From NCBI GenBank assembly GCA_024648655.1, contig JAGGDZ010000226.1:1-14370 (forward strand): DNA of 14,370 bases. The letters are read 5' to 3'. Source of the stretch: Chloroflexota bacterium (GTDB taxonomy: Bacteria; Chloroflexota; Dehalococcoidia; Lucifugimonadales; JADFKI01). The position numbers and the translations under genes are program-made. Positions 1-5,880 of the stretch are shown here, piece after piece (within the stretch, counting starts at the first letter, position 1; each line of letters begins with the position of its first letter). The notes below the pieces were generated by a model. That model did no database searches, was not told the DNA's origin, and was given only the letters and a program-made list of their open reading frames with translations.

Positions 1-111
1 GCGCACCAGCGCCGCACCGCCGACAAGCTCAACGCCGAGTGGCGCGAACTCGACGCCGGGCATTACCCGATGCTCAGCCACCCGGAAGAGCTGGCGGCGC
101 TGCTCGTGTAG
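1..111 (+). CDS. alpha/beta hydrolase, C-terminal fragment (5' truncated by window edge)
   Basis: Frame 1 is open from the window edge to a TAG at 109-111, giving the last 36 residues of a protein. The segment A-G-H-Y-P-M-L-S-H-P-E-E-L-A is the typical final block of alpha/beta-hydrolase-fold enzymes. There the His (codon 61-63) is the catalytic-triad base, and the following H-P-E-E-L-A helix closes the fold. Substrate cannot be judged from this piece; esterases, haloalkane dehalogenase-like and C-C hydrolases all end this way. No terminator hairpin is obvious after it. The next 120 bases hold short AT-rich repeats. Confidence 0.75.
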   Translation, partial: AHQRRTADKLNAEWRELDAGHYPMLSHPEELAALLV

Positions 112-118
112 ATTTCAG

Positions 119-168
119 GTAATCACATCAGATAATCACAGTAATCACATCAATCACAGCAGATAATC
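119..168. repeat. short imperfect tandem repeat, about 22-bp period
   Basis: The 12-mer gtaatcacatca occurs at 119-130 and again at 141-152, and agataatc occurs at 130-137 and 161-168. This AT-rich tract lies between the hydrolase 3' end and the CAP-protein leader. It could hold promoter or operator elements, but no clear -35/-10 pair stands out. Confidence 0.6.
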
Positions 169-201
169 GGATAAAAGGCATAGAGAGTGACGGGGAGCAC
201 A

Positions 202-227
202 GGAGGCAGTACACGGGAGGCAGTACA
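202..227 (+). repeat. 12-bp direct repeat containing Shine-Dalgarno-like GGAGG
   Basis: The 12-mer ggaggcagtaca is present at 202-213 and 216-227 (14-nt period). The second copy supplies the GGGAGG (215-220) placed 10 nt before the TTG start at 231. The duplication therefore doubles the apparent ribosome-binding sequence in the leader. Confidence 0.7.
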
Positions 228-230
228 GGA

Positions 231-1535
231 TTGTTCCATAGAGATTGGAAGCGATATTACGGAGGAGGTGACAGACACCCGCCCACCTGCACTTGCGTCG
301 CGTGTAGTGGGGACAGCAGGGAAACGGGCAGACAACGGTCGTCCACGCCGCGCCGCGTCTCATCCGTGCCCAGCCGCGCCGTCGGAGACGGAGGCAGGAG
401 CGCAGCGGCAAGATCCGGTAGTGCGCCGTCGAATTCCGGCCGTGCGCCGTCGAATTCCGGCCGCGGCTGCGGCATTCTCGCACTCTTCGCACTGCTGATA
501 ATTGCAGTTGCAGGGATGATCATCATCGCCGCGGCTGCGGGCGTTACCATCGATGACATTCGCCGCTTTCTTGCCGCCCCCGACCCAACACCCAAGCCCG
601 TCATAGTCGTCGTTACTGCCACGCCTGAGAATACGCCAACCGGCACATCCACTCCGGTTCCGCCACTGCCCACGAGCACGAACACGCCCGTGCCCACGTC
701 CGTACCCACCAGCACTGCCACGCCGACGCCCAGCGCAACCGCCACCCTGAGACCTACCTTCACGCCTTCGGTTACCGGCACTCCCACATCTACGGCTACG
801 CGCACTGCAACCGCTACGCCTACGATAACGCCGACCGCCACGCCGACTGCGTTCGTGTGCGGTCATGTCGAGATGGTGCTGATGGGCGCGGGCAAGAAGC
901 ACAAGCCTTGTCACACGCCAACACCCACAAACGTACCGGGTCGCGCACGGGCAGCGGTTCCTGCGAATACGCCTGCGAGTACGCCTGCGAATACGCTCAC
1001 AAATACGCCTGCGAGTATGCCCACGAATACGCCTGCGAGTACGCCCACAAATACGCCTGCGAATACGCCTGCGCCAATCGACACCGCGCCGGCAAATGCC
1101 AATATCAGGACCAATGTCACGGAAGACAAGCCGAATATCGATATACGTCAATTGGAAGATTACGTACACGAACTCATCAATTCCAAACGCATCGAGCGCG
1201 GATTGTCTCCTCTGGAGCACATCGAGAAAATCAGGCTGATAGCTCGGTCTCACAGCGAAGATATGGCTGCACGAGGATACTTCGCTCATGAAAGTCCCGA
1301 AGGCTTAAGCCCGACAGATAGAGGGATGAGCGCGGGGTATAACTGCCGCAAGAATTACGGTTCGCACTACACTTACGGACTCGCGGAAAATATCTATCAG
1401 GGCGGCTTCATGGCTACCAGCGAAGACCTGCCCGACCTGATCGCGTCCGCGCAAACCGCTTCCGAAGCCATCGAGACTGCCATCGATGTCAGTTCAGCCC
1501 AGCCGCCGCCGTTCCCGGCTGCGGATCGCGTATAA
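231..1535 (+). CDS. membrane-anchored CAP (SCP/PR-1) domain protein with Thr/Pro stalk, C-terminally truncated
   Basis: 434 codons from a TTG at 231 preceded by GGGAGG. Regions seen: a short cytoplasmic head with H16-P-P-T-C20-T-C22-V-A-C25, a possible zinc site; a 7-residue duplication (A-P-S-N-S-G-R); one membrane helix at about 80-105; a Thr/Pro/Ala-rich extracellular stalk at about 118-290, interrupted by a short insert with C210 and C227; and a CAP domain from about 305. CAP hallmarks are the H-S-E-D-M-A block (H341, E343), F-A-H-E (H353) and A-E-N-I (E386). CAP domains normally go on to a W-M-x-S-P-G-H-R-x-N-I-L block and a final strand. Here homology stops near residue 418 and the last 16 codons lie in or beside the antisense 3' end of the redoxin gene. 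The family is secreted or surface-exposed, with poorly defined roles in bacteria. The gene looks truncated; whether a stable product is made is unknown. Confidence 0.7.
   Translation: MFHRDWKRYYGGGDRHPPTCTCVACSGDSRETGRQRSSTPRRVSSVPSRAVGDGGRSAAARSGSAPSNSGRAPSNSGRGCGILALFALLIIAVAGMIIIAAAAGVTIDDIRRFLAAPDPTPKPVIVVVTATPENTPTGTSTPVPPLPTSTNTPVPTSVPTSTATPTPSATATLRPTFTPSVTGTPTSTATRTATATPTITPTATPTAFVCGHVEMVLMGAGKKHKPCHTPTPTNVPGRARAAVPANTPASTPANTLTNTPASMPTNTPASTPTNTPANTPAPIDTAPANANIRTNVTEDKPNIDIRQLEDYVHELINSKRIERGLSPLEHIEKIRLIARSHSEDMAARGYFAHESPEGLSPTDRGMSAGYNCRKNYGSHYTYGLAENIYQGGFMATSEDLPDLIASAQTASEAIETAIDVSSAQPPPFPAADRV
421..462. repeat. 21-bp perfect tandem duplication inside the CAP gene
   Basis: The 21-mer beginning gtgcgccgtcg and ending ttccggcc occurs at 421-441 and again at 442-462. 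Being a multiple of three it keeps frame and duplicates seven residues (A-P-S-N-S-G-R) just before the membrane helix. It looks like a recent slippage or unequal-recombination event. Confidence 0.9.
966..1073. repeat. 12-bp minisatellite encoding (N/S)-T-P-(A/T) tetrapeptides
   Basis: Nine contiguous 12-bp units of the type aatacgcctgcg encode NTPA, STPA, NTLT, NTPA, SMPT, NTPA, STPT, NTPA, NTPA in the stalk of the CAP protein. The units vary by a few substitutions and keep frame. The tract probably sets stalk length and may vary between strains. Thr/Ser-Pro repeats of this kind are common as extended, possibly glycosylated linkers. Confidence 0.9.
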
Positions 1536-1976
1536 TGCCTCGTCCGCGCTCATCCGCCCAACCGGTCCCGATGCGTACAGCGCCCCAAGCACGATGCCGC
1601 GACGTCCCAGCAGGAACTCGGTCGGCTGCACGAATCCGCCCCGGTCCTCCGACCACCACGCGCCTAGAGACTCGGCTTCATCCCGCGCGACGCCGTATGC
1701 GATGGGGAACTGCGCCCCGGACTCGCGCTGCATCTTCTCCGCATGCTCCGGCGAGTCCGCGCTGACCGCGACCACGCTGCATCCCAGCGATTCCAGCTCC
1801 GCGCTCTTCTCTTCCCACTCGGCCAACTGCCGAACGCAGTACGGTCACCAGTGCGCGCGATAGAACAGCAGCGCAAGGTAGCGCGACGGCATCTGCTCCG
1901 GGAGCGTTAGGGTATCGCCACCGATTATCTTCAATGTTATCGAAGGAAGTCTATCGCCTTGCTGGAGTTTGGACAT
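1494..1976 (-). CDS. peroxiredoxin/thioredoxin-like redoxin, probable selenoprotein (in-frame TGA = Sec44)
   Basis: Reading from ATG at 1976 to TGA at 1496-1494 gives 160 residues with one internal TGA at 1847-1845, residue 44. The N-terminus (M-S-K-L-Q-Q-G-D-R-L-P, then L-T-L-P, then L-A-L-L-F-Y-R) is that of AhpC/TSA-type redoxins. The active-site stretch reads R-A-H-W-TGA-P-Y-C47, so the TGA sits exactly where the first Cys of C-P-Y-C is expected. Conservation resumes at once (V-V-A-V-S-A-D-S at about 68-75, then P-T-E-F-L-L and P-V-G-R). Codon periodicity and homology on both sides argue against random decay, and a SECIS-like hairpin follows the TGA. The role would be thiol peroxidase or disulfide reductase with Sec as nucleophile. 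It lies 53 nt after the PAC2 gene, possibly cotranscribed. Alternatives are a nonsense mutation or a sequencing error; without readthrough the fragments are 43 and about 110 residues. Confidence 0.75.
1816..1836 (-). promoter_or_regulatory. candidate bacterial SECIS (bSECIS) stem-loop
   Basis: On the mRNA strand, 16 nt separate the TGA from a 5-nt loop AGTTG (1828-1824). The loop is closed by CGTTCGGC (1836-1829) and GCCGAGTG (1823-1816): eight consecutive pairs, including two G-U wobbles. Known bSECIS elements lie inside the coding region just after UGA, with a small apical loop carrying G at its first or second position and a UGA-to-loop distance of roughly 16-37 nt (recalled from published models). 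This one fits at the short end. A competing hairpin, ACTGC/GCAGT with loop GTTCG, overlaps it and begins closer to the TGA. No fold energy was computed. Confidence 0.5.
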
Positions 1977-2029
1977 AGCATCACCAATGCGCTAATGCGC
2001 CTGATCTTTCCGACTGTTGAAACCCGTGC

Positions 2030-2977
2030 CTACCCGTTGTCTCGACCCTCTTCGACATCCTCATCCTCGTCGTAGTCCTCGCCCTCGGAAGGCTCTTCGA
2101 GCCGACCGCCGACCTCATACAGGAACTGCTCCACTCCCGGTGAGAGTGATATAGGCTCTTCCTCTTCTTCAGGCTCCTCCGGCGCGGAATAAGTTCGGTC
2201 GTAGTAGGTTTCGAGTTGTTGTATGAGCGCGCGCACTTCGGAATTGTTCTGCACTGCGCGGTTTATCTCCGAGTACTGCTGCTCCCCGCGCGACTGGTCC
2301 GCAAGCGAATCGGGAAGGTCGTACATCGCGCAAAGCACGCTCATCAGTCGGGCAGCCCCCATGTGGTCTTCGTCCAACTGCACATACTGCGGCAGGTGCG
2401 CCATGAGGCTGACCGACGGCGTCTCTTGCTGTGACAGCGACTCATGCACCAGGTTGACGATGCTGGTCGGCCCCTGATACGTACTGCCCCGCGTTGACAC
2501 CAGCCCGGTGGCGCGGCGTTCTTGCTCGTGCGTGAGAGTTCCCGTTATCAGCACCGGCCGCGTGTGAGGCACAGAGTCGTACATCCCACCGATGCGGCAG
2601 TATTCGGACACTCCGAAGTGCTGCAACAAACCGACTATCGCATCACAGTAGTCCTCGCCAAAGGCATGCGGCTCGCGGATGTGGAGAAATAGGTAATCGT
2701 TCTCGTCACCATGCGCGTAGTGAATGATAGTATTCGGCGTTGTGAAGACGCGCTGCCCCTGCACTGTGCGCATGCGGGGTCGGTATCGCGTATAGTCGAA
2801 GAACTTGCCCGGCATTGCCAGTCGCCCCAACTCCTGGGCGCCAAGATAGCGCTCCAGTCGATTCAGCACCAGCGTGCCCACTCGTCCCACATCCACCCAC
2901 GGGCGCAACATCGCTATCGCGCGAACGTTGCGGAGTTCCGGCACAGGCTCTCGTATCTCGAATTCGCCTATTCTCAT
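2030..2977 (-). CDS. PAC2-family (proteasome-assembly-chaperone-like) protein
   Basis: 315 residues from ATG at 2977, with a weak SD (CAGGAT) 7 nt upstream. Family features: an N-terminal stretch A-M-L-R-P-W-V-D-V-G with V-G-T-L-V-L near 33-38; a central F-G-E-D-Y; the glycine strand-loop I-G-G-M-Y-D at 129-134; the G-P-T-S segment at 169-172; and a P-Q-Y-V-Q block at about 196-200. These match PAC2 proteins of archaea and bacteria, related to eukaryotic proteasome assembly chaperones. The bacterial role is not settled. After a helical region at about 200-260 the tail is strongly acidic (E-E-E-E-E at 270-274 and a D/E-rich end), unusual enough to suggest a charged, disordered partner-binding tail. 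The redoxin gene follows in the same direction; the SDR gene diverges upstream. Confidence 0.75.
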   Translation of the reverse strand: MRIGEFEIREPVPELRNVRAIAMLRPWVDVGRVGTLVLNRLERYLGAQELGRLAMPGKFFDYTRYRPRMRTVQGQRVFTTPNTIIHYAHGDENDYLFLHIREPHAFGEDYCDAIVGLLQHFGVSEYCRIGGMYDSVPHTRPVLITGTLTHEQERRATGLVSTRGSTYQGPTSIVNLVHESLSQQETPSVSLMAHLPQYVQLDEDHMGAARLMSVLCAMYDLPDSLADQSRGEQQYSEINRAVQNNSEVRALIQQLETYYDRTYSAPEEPEEEEEPISLSPGVEQFLYEVGGRLEEPSEGEDYDEDEDVEEGRDNG

Positions 2978-3133
2978 ATAACCATCCTGACAGAATATGT
3001 CGTTTTCTTCAAGTGTGGTAGAAGCGGTTGCAGAGATGGTATCAGTTTTATGTGAACGCTCGCTAGGCTGTTGAGTGCCGCGCAGGACGACATCCGCGCA
3101 AAGAAAGGCTGAGACGGTTTTACAGCGCTGGGC

Positions 3134-3155
3134 GATGTGGGTAGGATGTGGGTAG
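3134..3155. repeat. 11-bp perfect tandem duplication in the SDR leader
   Basis: gatgtgggtag is repeated head to tail at 3134-3144 and 3145-3155, in the PAC2/SDR divergent intergenic region and upstream of the SDR start. Confidence 0.85.
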
Positions 3156-3170
3156 AATATGAACAGGTCA

Positions 3171-3192
3171 AGATAGGCATCAGATAGGCATC
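3171..3192. repeat. second 11-bp perfect tandem duplication in the SDR leader
   Basis: agataggcatc is repeated head to tail at 3171-3181 and 3182-3192, ending just before the SD sequence GGAGGTGA (3196-3203) of the SDR gene. Confidence 0.85.
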
Positions 3193-3207
3193 ATTGGAGG
3201 TGAAGCA

Positions 3208-4005
3208 ATGGATGTTATCGGGAAGACGGCAGTCGTCACCGGCGGCGGACGAGGCATAGGGCGCGGCATATCGCTGGCGCTCGCGCGAAACGGCGCGGAC
3301 ATCATAGTGGCGGACATTATCGTTGGCAATGCCGAGGGCGTTGCCGAGGAGGTCCGCGCGTTGGGGCGGCGCTCCCTCGCGCTGCGCCTCGACGTCGCCA
3401 GCCGGCAGTCCGTAGAAGCGATGACCGCGCAGGCGCTCTCCGAGTTCGGAGCAATCGACATCCTGGTGAACAACGCCGGCGTCATCGGCGCGCAAGGCTG
3501 GGAGCGCCGCGAGACGCCGAACGAGGAGGACTGGAACCTTATCTTCGAGATCAACATCAGGGGCGTCGCACGTGTCACCGACGCCGTTGCGGGTCATATG
3601 AAGGAGCGCCGGTACGGCAAGATCGTCAATATCGCATCTATCGCCGGCAGACGGGGCAGCAATCGCAACCCGCCGTACAATGCATCCAAGGCGGGTGTCA
3701 TAAATCTGACGCAGTCGCAGGCACAGATGCTCGCGCCATACAACATCAACGTCAATGCGATATGCCCGGGCCTGCTGTGGACGCCGATGTGGGAGCGTAT
3801 CGCGGCGCGCGGCACGATGACCCCAAACCCGGAAGGCAAGACACGCCGCGAGCTTTTCGTCGAGTATGTAGAGGAAGGGACACCGCTGGGAAGAGAGCAG
3901 ACGCCCGACGACATCGGGAACCTAGCCGCTTTTCTGGCGTCCGAGTACGCAAGGAACATAACCGGCCAGTCGATAAATGTCGATGGCGGCTTGAATATGA
4001 ACTAG
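3208..4005 (+). CDS. short-chain dehydrogenase/reductase (SDR), classical type
   Basis: 265 residues, ATG at 3208 with a strong SD (GGAGGTGA) 4 nt upstream. Classical SDR motifs are all present: the Rossmann glycine motif T11-G-G-G-R-G-I-G18, acidic D36 after beta-2 (favours NAD(H) over NADP(H)), N-N-A-G at 88-91, catalytic N115, S144, Y157-x3-K161, P-G at 187-188, and the C-terminal I-N-V-D-G-G strand. Length is normal. It should catalyse NAD(P)-dependent oxidation or reduction of an alcohol/carbonyl in the cytoplasm. The substrate cannot be inferred: FabG-like, sugar and steroid dehydrogenases share this pattern. The genes up to 5828 follow on the same strand but with gaps, so a shared transcript is only possible. 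Confidence 0.9.
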   Translation: MDVIGKTAVVTGGGRGIGRGISLALARNGADIIVADIIVGNAEGVAEEVRALGRRSLALRLDVASRQSVEAMTAQALSEFGAIDILVNNAGVIGAQGWERRETPNEEDWNLIFEINIRGVARVTDAVAGHMKERRYGKIVNIASIAGRRGSNRNPPYNASKAGVINLTQSQAQMLAPYNINVNAICPGLLWTPMWERIAARGTMTPNPEGKTRRELFVEYVEEGTPLGREQTPDDIGNLAAFLASEYARNITGQSINVDGGLNMN

Positions 4006-4061
4006 GTTTCGGTCGTCAGCTATCAGTGTTCAGCAGTGATGATAGAAAGCGAGATATAGCC

Positions 4062-4275
4062 ATGAGCCCTTACATAGCAACAGCAATAGTTGAGACTCTC
4101 CTGTTCTTTCTCGCCTGGGTGATAATCATAACCCTGATGGTGTACTTCAAAGCTTCCGTGCGCCATTTTGACATTGGAATCCCCGGGGCAGGTCGTTCTG
4201 CTCCTTGTGCTGCTGTTTTTTCTACTGATACCTATAAGAATTTGTCAGATTGTGTTTGACGCAGTTAACAATTAG
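4062..4275 (+). pseudogene. small two-helix membrane protein, apparently interrupted by a frameshift
   Basis: An ATG at 4062 opens a frame whose first about 38 residues form a clear membrane helix (A-I-V-E-T-L-L-F-F-L-A-W-V-I-I-I-T-L-M-V) followed by Y-F-K-A-S-V-R-H-F-D. Staying in that frame gives an unconvincing Gly/Ala/Cys-rich tail ending at 4259 (65 aa). In the +1 frame the DNA from about 4174 encodes E-S-P-G-Q then V-V-L-L-L-V-L-L-F-F-L-L-I-P and a polar end, stopping with TAG at 4273-4275. A single indel near 4165-4180 would join them into a protein of about 71 residues with two transmembrane helices. No homologue is recognised. The break may be a real mutation, an assembly indel or a recoding site; two separate tiny genes are also possible. 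The upstream SD is weak. Confidence 0.45.
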
Positions 4276-4306
4276 CGAATGTTCCAGGTTAACAAATACA
4301 ACTCCG

Positions 4307-5047
4307 ATGACCCCACATGAAAACCTAACCGTCACAGACACCGCACAACTCCGCGCCCTGCTGCGCCGCTCCACGGACTTCGTTCGCTGCGTGTTCGATT
4401 ACGCGGAGCTGCTGGACTTCGACGCGGATCGAATGCGCTTCGAGGAGTGCTCCCTGCGACATGTGAACTTCTTTGACCTCGCCTGCGACGACCTCACTAT
4501 CGAAAACTCCCGGTTACAGGACGCCCGCTTCGACAAGGCGGACATTCGCGAGGCAACACTGCTCGGCAGTCAGTTCACTTCCGCGATGTTCCGTGACGCC
4601 AGGCTGAACCTCAGCCGCATCGAGAACTGCGATATGAGCCTCTGTAATCTCGACGGCGCGAACCTGTTCGCCGCCGATCTCACCGGTTCGCGCTTCCGCA
4701 CGGTCGATTTCAGCCGCACGCGGATGGAGAGCGTAACCATTGACCGTGCAGACTTCAGCATGGCGACTTTGCGCTACAAGAAGTTCACTGACGGCAGGCT
4801 GAAGGGTGTCAACTTCACAGAGGCGGACCTGTCCGGAACGGACTTTAGCGGCACGTCGTTCGAGGGCTGCCACCTGACGAACGCAATCGTGAACGAGGAG
4901 ACTCGATTCGACCGCGCCGACCTGCGTGGAGCGTACATCTCCGGCTCCGGCTTGGAGGTGGCAAGTCTTAAGGGCACGATAATGTCTCAGCAACAGTCGA
5001 GCACTCTGCTTTTCGAGCGATTCGGCATCGTCGTCGCGGAATCGTGA
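4307..5047 (+). CDS. pentapeptide-repeat protein
   Basis: 246 residues from ATG at 4307. A TTG 57 nt further upstream is in frame but has no better SD and would overlap the preceding small gene. From about residue 25 to 225 the sequence follows the A-(D/N)-L-x-x five-residue rhythm with Phe/Leu at the centre and small residues at i-2. Examples are A-D-L-T-G, A-D-F-S-M, A-D-L-S-G, T-D-F-S-G and A-D-L-R-G. This predicts a right-handed quadrilateral beta-helix of about ten coils. The C-terminal cap L-K-G-T-I-M-S-x-x-Q with a final L-L-F-E-R-F-G-I-V-V matches many bacterial family members. The biochemical role is unknown for most. Qnr/MfpA gyrase protectors belong here, but nothing in this sequence specifically assigns that role. 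Cytoplasmic: no signal peptide. Confidence 0.85.
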   Translation: MTPHENLTVTDTAQLRALLRRSTDFVRCVFDYAELLDFDADRMRFEECSLRHVNFFDLACDDLTIENSRLQDARFDKADIREATLLGSQFTSAMFRDARLNLSRIENCDMSLCNLDGANLFAADLTGSRFRTVDFSRTRMESVTIDRADFSMATLRYKKFTDGRLKGVNFTEADLSGTDFSGTSFEGCHLTNAIVNEETRFDRADLRGAYISGSGLEVASLKGTIMSQQQSSTLLFERFGIVVAES

Positions 5048-5090
5048 GCCGGCAACGCAAGAACCGTTTCTCTGTGAAGTCCAAGTATCT

Positions 5091-5828
5091 ATGTTACCAT
5101 TCACCATCATGCGCTTATCAGTTGATGCCTACATCGCCACAATCACCCTGTCCAACGCCATAGACGTGCAGTCGGCGCAGCAACTGCGCGACATCTGCGA
5201 TAGCGTCAGACAGTATGACGATGTGCGAGTGTGTGTCATCACAGGCGCGGATGGCATCTTCTGCGATAGGTCGAACTCATCAGAGACTGATGAGTTCGAC
5301 CGCCTGCGCGTGAGCGAAGCCGTCGCCGCCATCGAGAAGCCTACCATCGCACTCATCGGCGGAGACGCGATAGATCAAGGCTTTGAGATTGCGCTGGCAT
5401 GCGACCTGCGCGTGGCGTCATCGGACGCGCGAATGGGCTTGACCCACCTTGCGTCCGGCTTCATCCCCTGGGACGGAGGCACCCAGCGCCTACCCCGTGT
5501 CATCGGTCAGAGCCGCGCCACTGACATGATTCTCAGATCGCGCCTGCTGAACGCTCAAGAAGCGCTTGAAATCGGCCTCGTCAGCCACATAGCCGAACGC
5601 GAAGAGGCGGCGGAATACACACTGTCTCTGGCATCGACAATCGCCTCATACGCCCCGATTGCCGCGCAATACCTCAAAGAAACCCTGCTGAAGGGCGCCG
5701 ACATGACGCTGGCACAGGGTCTCGGGCTGGAAGCGGACCTAACCGTCATCTTGCAATCAACTGCCGACCGCGCCGAGGGCATCGCCTCGTTTCTCGAACG
5801 GCGGCAGCCGGAGTATCGCGGCGAGTAA
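5091..5828 (+). CDS. enoyl-CoA hydratase/isomerase (crotonase) family protein with altered active site
   Basis: 245 residues from ATG at 5091; ATG at 5109 is an alternative start and neither has a strong SD. The fold is clear: T-I-T-L-S-N near the start, V-C-V-I-T-G-A-D-G-I-F at about 47-57, a glycine-rich second oxyanion-hole helix ending E-I-A-L-A-C-D105, then I-P-W-D-G-G-T-Q-R-L-P-R at 125-136 and A-x-E-A-L-E-I-G-L-V at 155-164. Compared with rat mitochondrial hydratase, the position of Glu144 is H119 and that of Glu164 is D145; W127-D128 replaces Gly-Ala. The first oxyanion segment reads F-C-D-R-S-N instead of F-S-A-G-A-D. Simple hydratase activity is therefore doubtful. A different CoA-thioester reaction is possible (hydrolase, isomerase, dehalogenase or lyase members of the superfamily). 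Confidence 0.85.
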   Translation: MLPFTIMRLSVDAYIATITLSNAIDVQSAQQLRDICDSVRQYDDVRVCVITGADGIFCDRSNSSETDEFDRLRVSEAVAAIEKPTIALIGGDAIDQGFEIALACDLRVASSDARMGLTHLASGFIPWDGGTQRLPRVIGQSRATDMILRSRLLNAQEALEIGLVSHIAEREEAAEYTLSLASTIASYAPIAAQYLKETLLKGADMTLAQGLGLEADLTVILQSTADRAEGIASFLERRQPEYRGE

Positions 5829-5880
5829 GAATCGCTCGCCCCGTTCACTGCTCTTTCGGCACCTCAATAAACTCCGAGTG

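Noticed and set aside
257..841. Long minus-strand open frame with Val/Gly repeats opposite the Thr/Pro stalk
   Set aside because: Reverse complement of repetitive Thr/Pro codons gives an artificial G-V repeat; the plus strand has the membrane helix and CAP domain.
966..1073. CRISPR-like array
   Set aside because: Units are contiguous 12-mers without spacers and lie in frame inside a coding region.
1830..1840. Hairpin ACTGC/GCAGT closer to the TGA as the SECIS element
   Set aside because: Its loop would be only 9 nt after the TGA, shorter than the usual bSECIS spacing; kept as a competitor, not as the main candidate.
1845..1847. Recoding of TGA to Trp or Cys genome-wide (altered genetic code)
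   Set aside because: Several genes here, including the redoxin, pentapeptide protein and MFS transporter, end with TGA at the expected length.
3762..4061. In-frame upstream extension of the small membrane gene overlapping the SDR 3' half
   Set aside because: It is an Arg-rich shadow frame of the SDR gene; the hydrophobic protein begins at ATG 4062.
3208..5828. A single metabolic operon from the SDR to the crotonase gene
   Set aside because: Gaps contain a broken gene, the pentapeptide protein has no metabolic link, and no shared pathway is evident.
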